Under the pieces are notes generated by a model that had not been told where the DNA came from, searched no databases, and saw only the letters and a list, made by a program, of their open reading frames with translations. The translations under genes and the position numbers were made by a program. 64,000 bases of DNA from Candolleomyces eurysporus (Eukaryota > Basidiomycota > Agaricomycetes > Agaricales > Psathyrellaceae). Below, one piece after another: positions 32,335 to 44,400 of this stretch; within the stretch, counting starts at the first letter, position 1; every line of letters starts with the position of its first letter. The stretch is from NCBI GenBank assembly GCA_027579435.1, contig JANBPK010000788.1:1-64000 (forward strand), written 5' to 3'.

Positions 32335-34240
32335 TGCTGTCGAGATGCTTTATGTTGACTAGGTCAGATGCCACGATTGAGTCGGGCAGCTGTACCTTGA
32401 TGACTACCTGAGATGAAGATGGGCCGACAAGAGTAGAAGAGGGAGGCTTCTATAAACTGGCGATGGGGGCTGATGCATATGGCGTCATCAGTGCATCCCC
32501 AAATTGGCTGATGTCACCTCGTTCACCCTTGGAAGTTTGAATTCAGAAGCTCAAATTGTGAAGTTCTTTGTGTGACCGCAGTATGATGTTACCGAATTCA
32601 GAAAGCTACCATACACTTCATGGCCGATGCAGATTTTGGGGGCCACAAACAACAAGGGCTTCGGTGGACGGCTCGAGCGACTATTTAGAGCGCCTTTGTG
32701 CGGGATCGGTAGGCGAAATCGGAAAGAGTCTTACGTTTGTACTGCCTTGTATTTCCTTCCCTACAATCGATTATGGTGTGAACCACCATGGCGATCTGCA
32801 AAGAACTCGAAACGAACCGTGACAAAACTTGAACTTCGGGACTTGAACTTTCTGGAAAATGGCTGCACAGCAGCGGTCGATTACTCTGATTCGGTCCTCC
32901 AGAGAGAACGACATTGCTGTTAAATGTCTGCGCCCAAACGGCTCAGAAATCACTCGCTTGGGACAACGTGTCTATGAAGCGCACAGCTTCTGGGTCTGGG
33001 TGGGGAATGGGGCTCCAGAAAATGAAAAGAATTTCGATAATCTAAACCCATGCATCTACGGATAGTTACCTTGGTTTCTTCCGAACTCTTGTGTATCGGA
33101 AGCGACAACATAAGTCACGTTGGAATACACTTGAAACCCGGAGAAAGTTGAGGAGAACTCGCCGATGAATACAGCGTGTGGATGAGTCCCACGCTCTGAA
33201 CTAGGCATTAAATTCCCACNAAAAAAATTGCCCTGACGCGCCTGTCCCAATTATTTTCCCTCTTGTTCTGAACCTTCACCCTCTCGTCTTCCTCTTCGTC
33301 ATCGGAATGGCTTGAATACAGGCATTTCTGCAACTACTTACAGCGTTAGAGCATCCCTTGATAGTCGATTCAGCGTTTGCAAGGTCAGCTACAGTCATTG
33401 TAAGTGTTTTGACCGCCTTGTCATCTTTGATGAACTTTTTGCTATGGTCCGTGTTTCCAAGAAGCGACTAGACACCGCTGCTCAGCTGCCGACAATCCTT
33501 TTACCTAGCTATCTGATCATCACCTGTTTGCACACCTTTCACATCTGACAGCCCGTGCTAACGATATCTGTAGGCGATTGCTAGTATGGCTTTAGACGGG
33601 CCCTTCCGAAAATTGATTTTCAAGGTAAGCGCCTTTCTCCTACCTGCTCTCCCGTGGTATCACCATCCTCGGTTCCATATCAATGCGGATCGTTTCCACC
33701 AAANTTTTTTTGTAATGATGACTCGACCATGGTCCGTGTTGCTGAGAGGCGATTAGACACCGCCGCTCCCCATGCAGATAATTATTTCATGGCTTCTGAA
33801 CTCATTATTTCACCTTTTTCAATGCTTGGCTCATTTGACTGACATAGCCTTTCTGTTAGCCCCTTGCGTTGTGTCCCAGTGTTCACCTTTGGGATGAGCG
33901 CCTAAGCACTGACTGGTGTAGGTGCCGCTGATCGTGCTTGCCCCATCGATGTCCGAGGGCGCCCGACTTGATTCGTGTACATACACGTAGCGTAGATCAT
34001 GGTGTACTCTTCTCTTCCGGCGAATTGTATATTCCTTTGGGTCCAATCGTGTTTCGGAGTATCATCACTGCTGGCATTAATGGGCGGTATGTACTGCCTA
34101 CTGGTACATGTACAACTTCAGATATGAATTTAGCCTCGCAATGATTTATATAGATGCAACAGCCTGTACGTCCACGAACGGGCTGTAATGATCGGAGGCG
34201 TCGAAACGAATGGGATGGATATGTAGAATCTCGGTCTAGC
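32335..34240. other. Gene-poor region with a diverged tandem repeat
   Basis: About 1.9 kb. The first part is the 5' flank of the oxidoreductase gene. From 33340 to 33960 the plus strand contains repeated blocks and several good splice-like borders (for example CTGTAG at 33575 and CAAGGTAAGC at 33622) that suggest exons of a repeat-containing gene, but no continuous reading frame or start could be assembled. Two N positions (33220, 33704) sit beside A- or T-runs. Confidence 0.4.
33443..33840 (+). repeat. Diverged tandem duplication
   Basis: ATGGTCCGTGTT followed by a block resembling GCGACTAGACACCGCTGCTC occurs at 33443 and again at 33737 (as GCGATTAGACACCGCCGCTC), preceded each time by a T-rich run. 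Similarity fades over the next 60-80 bp. Translation of the shared block gives MVRV(S/A) then RLDTAA in both copies. Confidence 0.55.
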
Positions 34241-35789
34241 CTATCCCTGCACTGCCCTGAGTTGAGCCTTGGGGATAAGAGGGCCAGTCAGTAATTTTTC
34301 TAATGGAGTATGGAAGAGATACTAACCAGCAGCGTGGTCGATGCAGCTGGACAGCCCACTCCCGGACCTCGAAGGTTTTGCAGGGTGATCAACGAAGCCG
34401 TTATCCGAGCTGCTTTTGACTGATTAGAATTGTCTGTCGGGAACGACACAGCAACAGAGGGATTGTTGACTGCCCGTCCTGCCGCGACGTTTGCGTTCAA
34501 AGACTGAATGCCGACGTCATTAGCAGTGGTCCGATCAAGGCAGAGTGAGAAAACTACTTACAGCAAGGAACGTAGCTCGGTCTGGAGGGCATGCGCAAGG
34601 GATCTTGACAACTTGTCCGTTGGCATTCGTAATACCATCGCAGTCACCAGTCCCTGTAGGGTTCAAACCAGCTTGATGGCCAAACTCGGGGACCAAGGCT
34701 GGGTCCACACCGCCTGAGTTAGCAGGAGGCGCTGGGGCTGGGGCCGGAGCAGGAGCAGGAGTAGCAGGTGGGGCAGGGGCAGCCGCGCCATCGTCAGGTC
34801 CGTCCTGGATTGCCTTTTGTTGCGCGAGGAACGTCGTGGAAGCTGCAGGGCATCCTACACCGGGACCCCTGAGGTTCTGCAGGGTCACAATAGCAGCTTG
34901 CATACGGGCGAGCTTCGAGGCTTTNGAGTTGTCGGTAGGGAACGAGACGGAGACGCCGGGGTTGTTTACGACCCTGCCTGCAGCTACGTTCTGGCTAAGA
35001 GACTGGTCGGGAGTTAGGTGCCTTNCTTCGACAAGCTAGTCTAAGAGAAACTTACACCAATAAAGGCATTACGATCAGGTGGGCATGCGCAAGGAATTTT
35101 GACAATTTGACCTGCAGCATTACGAATGCCATCACAATCACCGGTACCTGTGGGGTTCAAGCCAGCCTGGTGCCCAAACTCTGGTACAAGAGCTGGGTCA
35201 ACACCCCCTGCAGGAGCAGGAGCAGGAGCAGGAGCGGGGGCAGGAGCGGGAGCGGGTTGTGGATTGGGTGCAGGTGCCTGAGGAGCGGGAGCATCGGTGC
35301 CATCCTGAATGGCCCTCTGTTGAGCAAGGAATGTGGTAGACGCTGCGGGGCATCCAACACCCGGGCCACGCATATTCTGCAGAGTCACAATGGCAGCTTG
35401 CATCCTGGCAAGCTTTGACTCCTTTGAATTGTCTGTTGGGAACGACACAGAGACACCGGGGTTGTTCACGACGCGGCCAGCCGCCACATTGGCATCCAAG
35501 GACTGCGATGGATAAATCAATGAAATTCTCCTGTAGACATATATGTACAACTCACAGCAATGAATTCATCACGATTTGGTGGGCAGAAGCAGGGGATCTT
35601 GACTACCTGACCAGCTGCGTTTGTGATTCCATCACAATCTCCGGTCCCAGTCGGGTTGAGCCCAGCNGGATGTCCAAATTCGGGCACGAGGGCGGGATCC
35701 ACCGCGCGTCGCTTGAGATCAACGGGCGCGGCCGANACTGACGCTGCAAGAGACAGTCCCAAAGCCAAGAAAGTAGCAATNGACTTCAT
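34241..35789 (-). CDS. Secreted protein with three tandem VPEFG/CPPDR modules
   Basis: Five exons (minus strand): 35789-35556, 35502-35056, 35002-34562, 34503-34327, 34267-34241; 1326 nt, 441 aa. A signal peptide (MKS-ATFLALGLSLAAS) is followed by a possible Kex2 site, DLKRR. Three modules follow. Each starts VDPALVPEFGH-AGLNPTGT, continues with GDCDGI, VKIPC and CPP(N/D)R, then a phase-0 intron, then SL-NVAAGR, FPTDNS, TLQN-RGPGVGCPAAST and FLAQQ. Modules are joined by Pro/Ala/Gln-rich linkers (one is an APAPAP run). Exons 2 and 3 each encode one whole repeat period (149 and 147 codons), so the gene grew by exon duplication. Three cysteines early and one later in each module could form disulphides. 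Single-module relatives occur in Agaricomycetes without known function. Likely cell-wall or extracellular. Confidence 0.9.
35211..35266 (-). repeat. Coding microsatellite in Pro/Ala linker
   Basis: GCAGGAGCAGGAGCAGGAGC-type hexanucleotide repetition on the plus strand encodes the alternating Pro-Ala linker between modules 1 and 2 of the secreted protein. It is expected to vary in length between strains. A second, less regular run lies at about 34720-34790 in the next linker. Confidence 0.8.
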
Positions 35790-36435
35790 TTCGAGGTTAT
35801 CTGTGCTGGCAGGAATGATACGACGTTGGAAGATATAAGGTTAAAAGAATGGTGGTCGGACGAAAGTGTATAAGGCCTCGAGCTTGGAAGAACAGCAGAA
35901 TCGTCGACGATTCTGAGGCGACTAGCGCTGAGGGAGAGAAAACGAACAAGAAAAGAGAGAGAAGGGAAGAAGATGAAGGGGAAGAATGAACCTGGAATGC
36001 TCCACCATCTGGCTTGTAACCTTATATTACTAGGCGGAACGTGCCAGTGTGAATGGAATGATCGCATTGTCCTCGAGATCAACTTCCCAGGCTGCTCGTT
36101 GCCATCGCGCTGTTGATTGAGGAATGTGGCGACTCGAGAGGCCTTCAAGTATCGGAGACANAGTTACAAAATGTATCAAGACGTACGCCCTGGCGAAGAG
36201 CATGCACTCATGCAGCCCTCTTCTAATCTCAAACTTGCGAAAATCCTNTTGTTATTNNTTNNATCGACCTCCCGTTGGAACGGTCAGAAAACTTGTTGCC
36301 AACAAACGTTTTCAATTAAACATTGCCTCGCGAGCAGCAGCCTGCCTGCCGGTATCTATGGGTCCGTATGGTCAGCTAACTTCCATCTCGATTCCGGCAT
36401 CCGTACATGATGGGTCCCTGGAGGCACGAGTGCTC
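35790..36435. other. Intergenic, promoter of secreted repeat gene
   Basis: About 650 bp upstream of the secreted protein and downstream of the epoxide hydrolase stop. On the minus strand an AATATAAGG element (about 36020-36029) is followed by a pyrimidine-rich stretch (35940-35990, TTCTTCCC/TCTCTC units) and could be its core promoter. A cluster of N positions lies at 36248-36262. Confidence 0.45.
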
Positions 36436-38096
36436 TCAGTTCACGGTCACATAGCCAGTCTTCCCTGGGACGGCCGCATACGCAGGCCCTCCCTTTCCAA
36501 ACATCTCGCGCAAGTCACCGACGAGTAATTCCGGCTTTTCGTGCGCTGCGAAATGGCCTCCCTCGTCGTGCTCNGACTCGAAGACTAGGTTCGGCTGCCA
36601 GAGCCACCTGTGAGATCAAAGTATATATGAGATTTCATCCACCTGGTAGTAGCTNNAGACGTACCGCTTCGGTACACAAAAGAGCTCTTTTGGGAAGTAN
36701 GAATAGCCCATAGGGATAGATGTGGCTTCTGGTTTCTTCCCTGCAAGTTCGTAATAGATTCGAAGGGAGGCAGCAGGACCGGCGAGCGAAAACCAATATA
36801 TTGATACCCAAGTGAGTACTGTTNGTCGGGCNGAGGTGAGCATGAATCATGACATAATTTAATTTCAAAATTACCTTCGTCATCTTGCCACGGATATCTG
36901 TCAGTCCAATTCACCAGNTTCTCGTATATCCAGGCGAGCAAGCCGACGGGACAGTCAGCCAGAGAATATCCAAGGGTTTGAGGCTGAGTCGACTGCTCAG
37001 CTCCGTAGCCTCGGCCCTTCTCCGTAAACCACTTCCATCGTTCNAGCCCCGCCTTTTCTTTTTCCGTCAGTGGCGTGACCATGTCTGTCAAAGCNATAAC
37101 TGGGTGAGACCAAAAAGAAGGGGGTGCAGCTGTTCTATAGCAATTGTGTGCGTCAGTNGGTCTACATTGGGAAAGCACAGACACAAATCTTACTCGAGAT
37201 TGCGAGGGAAGTTGGTATGCCATGCTTTGACATGAAGCCCACCGTATCTTACAGCCATGCGTCTTGTAATCTAGCAAAGAAACGTCAGGATGCATCTGGC
37301 TTAAGAGNGAAGACGAGGATCGTNTTACGGTGTATCCCCAGTCTCCCCNTTGCGTCACTAGGTCATCCGTCATTTATTTCCATATTATGAATTAGAAATN
37401 TAACCTTCACCCTTACCATATTGATCATAGCCCAGAGCAAGCATAAGCTTATTGCAAATCTGGATAAACTTCAATTAAACAACGCGTCCTCTCCACTCAG
37501 CGCTGCCAACATTCGTACCTCCGCATAGTGGTCAACCCTAAATGCCTTCTTCGTTGGGGCGGATGAAAATCCGAATCCCGGAAGACTGAGGGCTACGACA
37601 TGAAAACTCGGATGGTCCGAGCCGTTCGATTCTGCCGTAAGTAAAGGCAGGATCTTCCTGACCTCAATGAAACTTCCAGGCCCTAGTTAGTAATGCAAAA
37701 CCCTCAACTCGTCAACTGGCAGCGAACATAAAGTGAAGTGTGGCGGAGTGACTCACACCCATGCACAAACAGCAGCGGTATTGCTGTCTCCAGAGAGCTC
37801 TTCTTATGNACATAATGTATGTTGAAATCACCAAACCCTTCAACGGGTATTGTCCTGGTGAACTGAGGCAGCTCGTCGTTCANAACCGCTTCGTGTTGCC
37901 TCCAGTCGTAGCCTTGCTTCCACCTAGCCAAGAGTCTCTTGATTTCAGATAAAGGGACACCGTATTCCCAGCCAGCTTCTGTGAGCTCGTCGGGCAGTCG
38001 AGCCAGTTCTAACTTCTNGTGTAATAGCTCGAGCTCGCTATCTCGGACATTTATCTTGAAGGGGATCTCAAGCGAGTCGTTCTGTGAGGACGCCAT
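36436..38096 (-). CDS. Epoxide hydrolase (EHN domain plus alpha/beta hydrolase)
   Basis: Eight exons (minus strand): 38096-37757, 37682-37519, 37459-37417, 37357-37329, 37270-37194, 37134-36875, 36818-36665, 36607-36436; 1239 nt, 412 aa, all phases consistent. The N-terminal EHN domain ([48 protein letters not shown]) precedes the hydrolase core: oxyanion HGWPGSFIEV (spliced), [14 protein letters not shown], the nucleophile Asp in [29 protein letters not shown], cap residues, and the final [17 protein letters not shown] with the catalytic His. Such enzymes open epoxides by an ester intermediate; in fungi they serve detoxification or secondary metabolism. The intron 37328-37271 is required: reading through it would insert an unrelated segment and lose the ITRRM block. 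No signal peptide. Confidence 0.92.
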
Positions 38097-38402
38097 GGGT
38101 AAGAGCGAAGANTTTCCTTCTTGTGGTGCTGGCCTACAAGTGGAGGGGAAGGTAATACATGNCTCCCCAACGCGGTTGCAATAATGGTGCCCATTCTATT
38201 ACTAATAGATNTATTGACTTCTGACTTCCCCATTCAGCGCTTCGGAAATCGTCTGGAATACATAACAGCGAGCCTACCGGCGATTTCAGTGGCCCGGAAC
38301 ACATGTTCTTNGCTGAGGCATAAGATGTGGTTCGTGAGGAGACTTTATGACAAGTTAGACACATTCTCAGCCCCAAGAAGAAACTTCTATATTACAATCA
38401 AT
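38097..38402. other. Intergenic, epoxide hydrolase promoter
   Basis: 306 bp between the epoxide hydrolase start and the midasin stop, same strand. Four N positions. No recognisable element beyond A/T-rich words near 38190-38215. Confidence 0.4.
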
Positions 38403-41400
38403 CTACTGTTCTGATATACGTTCGAAAAACTGCTTCAACGTGCTCGACAGAACGTCCGGGAGAGCCTCTACATCGCGGAGAACTACGTAATACTCGAAGG
38501 GGAAGGAGTCCAAATACTTCTGCAACTGCAGCTCCATGCGCCCATCCACGTTCTTGAATTCAGCCTTGTCCATGTTCAGAATTGACCGCTTCCCAGCATC
38601 TGCATTTGGGGCTTCGCCGGCTTTGGGGGAAGTATGGAGAGAATCCAGGATGATGAACACTACCATGATACGCTTTTCTTCGGCCCTTCTNAGCACAGTG
38701 CGAAGCTTCTCGTGGTCCTGGCACATCCCATCCGAAATGATGATCTCCAACTGCCACAAGTCAGCAGCAGATGAAGACCCCGCCCCGCGACGTTCCCGAG
38801 CAGTCTCAAGGACGGACAAGCTGGTCTCTAGAAGCGACAGCATATTCGTGGCCTTTTGATTGAACCTGAACGCGTCGACNACCTTGGCCCCTGCGTGATC
38901 TGTGAACGGGCCGTCGTTGAATCCGTGCACNACGTCGACGGCCTCCCCGAATTTGACAACAGAGATGTCTCCAGACTCCAGCCGATTGAGGGCCTTNCCA
39001 ATCAGCGCAAGTGTTTCGTANGCCAAGTGAATGGAATGAGACTCTGCCATCGAGCGAGAATCATCAATGGCAATGAGGACTTGATACTCGCGCTGGCTGG
39101 GCTTCGTCCTTCTAAGCCAAATTTTGTCCTTCGTGTAATCGCTCGCGATATAGGAAATGACCTTCTTCATGTTCAGCCGTTTGCCAGTCCGGTAATCTCC
39201 CTTCAGCCGAGTCGCCAATGTGGGTTCAAGGATCAGTCGTAGTTGCTCGCATAGAGTATATGCCAGATCATGGGTGAGCGACTCGTATGAACGCCAGAGT
39301 GCCTCAGCTCCCTCTGGAGGATAGTCAGCAACTCTCCAGTTCCGTAATTGGGCTTCGACTGCCTGATCGAGTTCAGCCTGTTCAGTATCAGCCTTTGGAG
39401 CACCATCGCTAGGCAGTGCGTTCGACAGTTCCGAGTGCTTGGATGGTTGCTGGAGAATGGCACCCTCAACGTCGGGCTGCTTGGAGTGAGATGGCTGTTG
39501 GTTCAAAGCTGGGGGTTCAAATGCCGAGGTTTCAGGTGTGGCTTCAGTGATCTCATGATCAAGATCCATGGGTGCATCATTACCATCTTCTTCATCGCCA
39601 TCAGCCATTCTGAGGTCACTGAGTTTGGCTGCGTCGTGCTGTTCTGCAGGTCCAAGAGCTTGCATTTCGGTGTCGTCGTCTTCAGGGCGGAGATATTCCA
39701 ATTGATGAGACTTCGAGTCAACATCCCCAATCTTCGGCTGAGATGTCTCTATTTCTTGAGAGTCCATGATCTCCTCGAATCGCTGCTGTATTTCTCTGAG
39801 GGCGTCGCCGAGACTGCGGAGCGGATTAGGAATTTGTTTGAATTCAGTTTCTGCGATGCTGGCTCCCTGTTGACCATCAGCAGCTGCAGTACCCTTCGTA
39901 TCTGACTCTGATGACTGTGGTTCAGACTGCGCTTGGTCGTTCTCCGTAAATCTAATGACATCACTCAGTAACAAAACAGCCTTGGGGTGNTGAAAGACAT
40001 ACCCTTGATCGTTGACGGTTTTGTCTTCAGAATCAACGCCGCGCTCTCCACCGCGACGCGATGCCCCTGCTTGACCAGACGATGTTGACTGATCTACGCC
40101 ACCTGCGGTTTCTTCGGGGTCGACAACACCATCTCCATCAGAAATATCCGCTTTCCCAGTAAGCTCGTTCTCTTCAGAGTCCACTTCGTCTGGCTTCTCG
40201 TCGTCGCCNGTTTGCGCAGTAAGGTCNGGTTGCTCCTCCTCTCCGAGATGGGCATCCTCCTCTTCAACAGGACTTTCACCCGTTTCCTGTTGGCTCTTAG
40301 CATCTGGNCCTTCATGNTCTTCCATCTCCTCCGACATTTGCACTTCTTCGTTCTCCACTTCCCCTAGATCGCCTTCGAGATCATCCATATCAACGTCTTC
40401 ACGATTTCCTTCCTCTGCAAGATCCATATCGTCGGGCAAATCCAGCACATCACCCTCAGGAATGTGATCGTCCATTGGGGCACCATTTGCATGAGGTTCT
40501 GTTTCATCTTCCATCTCAGGCCCCATCTCCTGCTCCTGCTGTTCCCCCTCTCCTTCAGTTCCGTCCATGGTATCCTCAGGAGCGCTAGGCTGGTCTTCCT
40601 TCTCTTTACCCGGCTGGCGATCCTTCCCCTCCTTGGCAACGACTTCGGACTTGCCATCTTGATCCTTCGAATTGTCCTGGTTTGTTTGATCGTCACCGTC
40701 CTTCCCTTCAGGCCCTGAGTCTNCGTCACCCCAGATTTTCTCGTCGACAGCATTGGGATCCAACGGGTCCAGGTCTTCCATGCGCTCCTCTGGATCGTCA
40801 TTTTCCTCGTCGGAAGCGGAATCTCGATCTGATTCATCATCTGGTACATCTTCGAGCTCTCCACCAAAGTCTTCNGTCATTTCGAGGGCGTCGTCCTTTT
40901 CGTCTTTGCCCTTCTCGCGTGACTGGGCCTCCGCCTCGTCTCCTTGAAGTCCCTCTACTTGACTCTCATCTTCAATCTCCTTGCTCACATTCTCCTTACC
41001 CGTCCCTTCTCCCAGACCAACACCACCCGAGCTATTCTCAGCAACTTCATCTCCGCCTCCGTCTCCGGTTTCTTCAGGTGGTCTGCAGAACCCTTGCGTA
41101 GCTATCGTGTGGACAACGGAACAGAGGACATAATCGAGTTTGAACAAGGATTTTACCAAGCGAGCTTGCACCGTCAGTTGATCTTGGACGAGATTCAAGT
41201 AGACTTCCAGAAACGGCCTGATTCTGGGTATGACTTCCTTGGCGGTTTCGGGATCGGAAATGCAAGAGAGTATCTCTGTCAATTGCGAGTGGACGGTGGT
41301 AGGATTGAGCACTTGATTCATGCGGCGAACGAAGTTGATCGGTCGAGCAAGGTATCGATCATCCTCGTCCTGGTCGACACTTTCTNGTGACATCTGATCG

Positions 41401-44400
41401 CAAAGGGAGNCAGAGGATTGAGCGATGACAAGCATAGCGTTGATGAAAGCTTGAGTAGTGTTGTGAGAAGTTGCTGATGAGGACATCTTTGTGCGTGGAA
41501 GGGGGACGGTTCCAAGGTCTGCGGAACGAGCACACATCCATTCATATGCCGGGAGGAGTAGATGGGCGACTTGTNGTTGTTGATCTGCCCAACGTTTGAN
41601 GTCTCCTTCGAGGGAGGAGANAAATGTCGAGCATTCTTGCAATGTCTTTTGTTCTCCTAAGTGATTGGGCATCAGCAAATACAGCACCAAATCGGAAAGC
41701 CTATAGACTGTACCTTCTTGCAAGATCGAAAAGTCTGAGTCAGTAATGATACGACTAATACTCGAAATTTGGCCCTGTAGAACATGACACTCATCCAGGC
41801 GCTTAACAAGTTGATCAAGGATGTTGGACAGTGCAGTCCCAGAGGCTCTAGCGAGATGCAGCGTCCGGATAGAAGATATCAGTTCTTGAAGCAGTTTGGA
41901 CGTCTGACAGAGACACGNATGGGAGCGAGCAAGATAGCCGCCGAGATCATCTTCGTAGAATAGGACTTTCGAGATATCGATGCTTTTCAATCTTTGAAGG
42001 ACGTTGACAAGCTTGTTTGCGGTAGATGCCGAGTAGGCTAGCCTGATGAATATCAAGAGGTATTTTAAGATACGAACAACGGCGGAGATGGAAAGAACTT
42101 ACGATGCCCTCAGCTCGATGGTAGTGTTGAATAAGTATTCCACAACTGCCACTCCTTTGGATAGATCGCGGCTGTTGATGTCGTCGTGATGAGAGGTGGA
42201 GGCTGCTCTGAGGGCAGGTAGACACCCTCGCAGCTTGCAGAAATATTCCTCGATCTTATTGACGAGAGCTGGGGATTGGCCCTGTGGTGGTAGAGGCTGC
42301 TCCGAGATCCAAAGAAGATCGATGTTCCTGTCGAGAAGCTCCGGCTTTAAGTGGTGGCTGAAGCCCGCGATCTTCAACTCCTTCAGTAGATCAGACCATG
42401 CCTTGCGTTTTTGCGATTGAACAGATTTGAGGAACTTGGAACGCTTTTCTTTCTCTTCGATCCCGGCGGGAACGGTTATAGACGCGAGGCGTTGGCAGGA
42501 AGATATGATTTCTGTCGCTACTTCCTCAGCTCGCTGCGATGGGATGCTAGAAACGCTGGGCTTGATGTGTTCGTGAATCAATCCTTCAAATTTGACGAAG
42601 GTTTTCTTCAACCTGGCGAGATATCCCACCGTGGAAGGAAGGTCGTCGGGAGGTGGAAGTCGAGCGGAGATCGAGGCCTCTTCTGGGATGAGGGGGGACA
42701 GAACTTGTTGTTGAGTGGAAACGAATTGTGGTACGATTTGGCTGGAGATAGGTTGCTTCAAGACGTCGCGGAATTTCCTCACTATCTTGTATAGCTGGTG
42801 GTGGCTGCGCTGTGCGCTTTGCTTCAGTGCAAGTACATTGATATCCTTCCAGCTAGCGAGCTTGATGAAGTCCCGAATCTCCTTCTCCAGAGGGACTCTC
42901 TCCGCTGCCAAGTGGGCAGATATCGCCTGGGAAAATAGGTTGAAGTACTGGTGCGTAGAAGAGAGCAGAATGTGAACCCGCTCCAAGGCTCTTCGTTGCG
43001 TCCCCCCCCATCGCAAACATCAACGAGGTTGAATAAGCCGAAAAGCTGGCCAGAAGCTCTAGTCGGTGCTGGAACTCTCCTAGAGAGCTCGAGGTCATGA
43101 AATCGACCAAGAGTGAAACCAATTCGCGGAGATAGACTGCCACTCGGTCGCTCTGACCTTCCTCCTCCTCGGTCGCCGCGTTCAATACACCACGTACAGC
43201 TGCATCGTAGAGCTGGAACCACCACTTAGCGCCACCCCGCCTACACTGCCTGACTTCAGACTCTAGAAGAGTTTGCCAGCCGGACAACTCCAACCTCCGC
43301 CATTCGACTATCAGTGCAATCAGGGCTTCGCGATGCACACGAAGGGTATTTTCGCGATTGGCGTATATCTCCCAGTCTTCGGTTCGGAGCAGAAGCTGTT
43401 CGAGTGCGGAAAGCACTTTGGCGACCGGACTGTGAGAATCCATATCCAAGACCTTCTGACAGACCTCGGAAAGATGCCTTAGGACCTCTTGGTCGGGCCA
43501 TTCTGACTGGAGAGATTTGAGTCTTTCGAGAAGTCCAGCTAAAACTGGGATCGCCCTTTTCACTTCCGCAATGTTGATGTCGAGATAAAAGTTGGGACGC
43601 TGACTGGAAGATGCTCCTGGGATGTGAGGCGTCTCTTCAAGTGAGCCGAGTTTATCTTGGAGAAGGGAGAACCGGAATGGAAGAGAGACGTGGTCGAGGG
43701 TAGCATGGCCGTGCTCCGCAAGGGCTCCAAGCAAAGACTGGAGGGTTTGCTTTCGAAGTTGATTGAAGACGCTCTCCGCATCCGCCCGGAATCCTGTACG
43801 ACTTGGGACCATGATCGAGAGGTGAAGGTCGCAGAGCATCGACGCCTGATCTTCAGAAGCGAATGAAGAGGGTGAAGTTCCTCCTGTCTGTGAAGACGAC
43901 GCTTCCTCCATGACGTTTTCAAAGCTTGGGAAGAGTGCCAGAAATTCATGCTCCTCAATTTCGCCATCCGTCATTGCGCTATGATCGATGTTGGATCTGC
44001 GGTACAACGAGCTAGATGCGGCCAACGCATCGCGCTCCTTGGCTCGGTCGACTGCCCATAACCCACGGGCCCGCTGATACAGCTCGTCCAAGACGGGAAT
44101 CCAATTTTGGGAACCAACGCCAGCGCCAGCACGGGTGGCAACGGCAGCTACACCCAAGAGAATGCCAGAGAACGCGTTGGCACCCAGTGCATCAATGTTC
44201 TCAACGCTCTCGAGTACTCTTGAGACGCTGTTGACCCTTGGATATGAGACGACTTGAAGCATGAGCTGGTTCTGCGGTTTGTTCGAAGTTGGCGAGGAAG
44301 AGGCAAGCAAGCGCAATCCGAGACGGTAATATTGGATAGCCAGTTTGATGATGAGGGTGAGATCGCTGAAATCTTGATAATGGGAGTCCAACCGTTGGTA

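Noticed and set aside
35211..35266. Short regular repeats considered as CRISPR or minisatellite
   Set aside because: No spacers; the repeats are in frame and encode the Pro/Ala linker of the secreted protein.
39348..41101. Plus-strand frames opposite the acidic region of midasin, some hydrophobic
   Set aside because: Asp/Glu-rich codons read as Leu/Phe/Ser-rich peptides on the opposite strand, which explains their membrane-like look.
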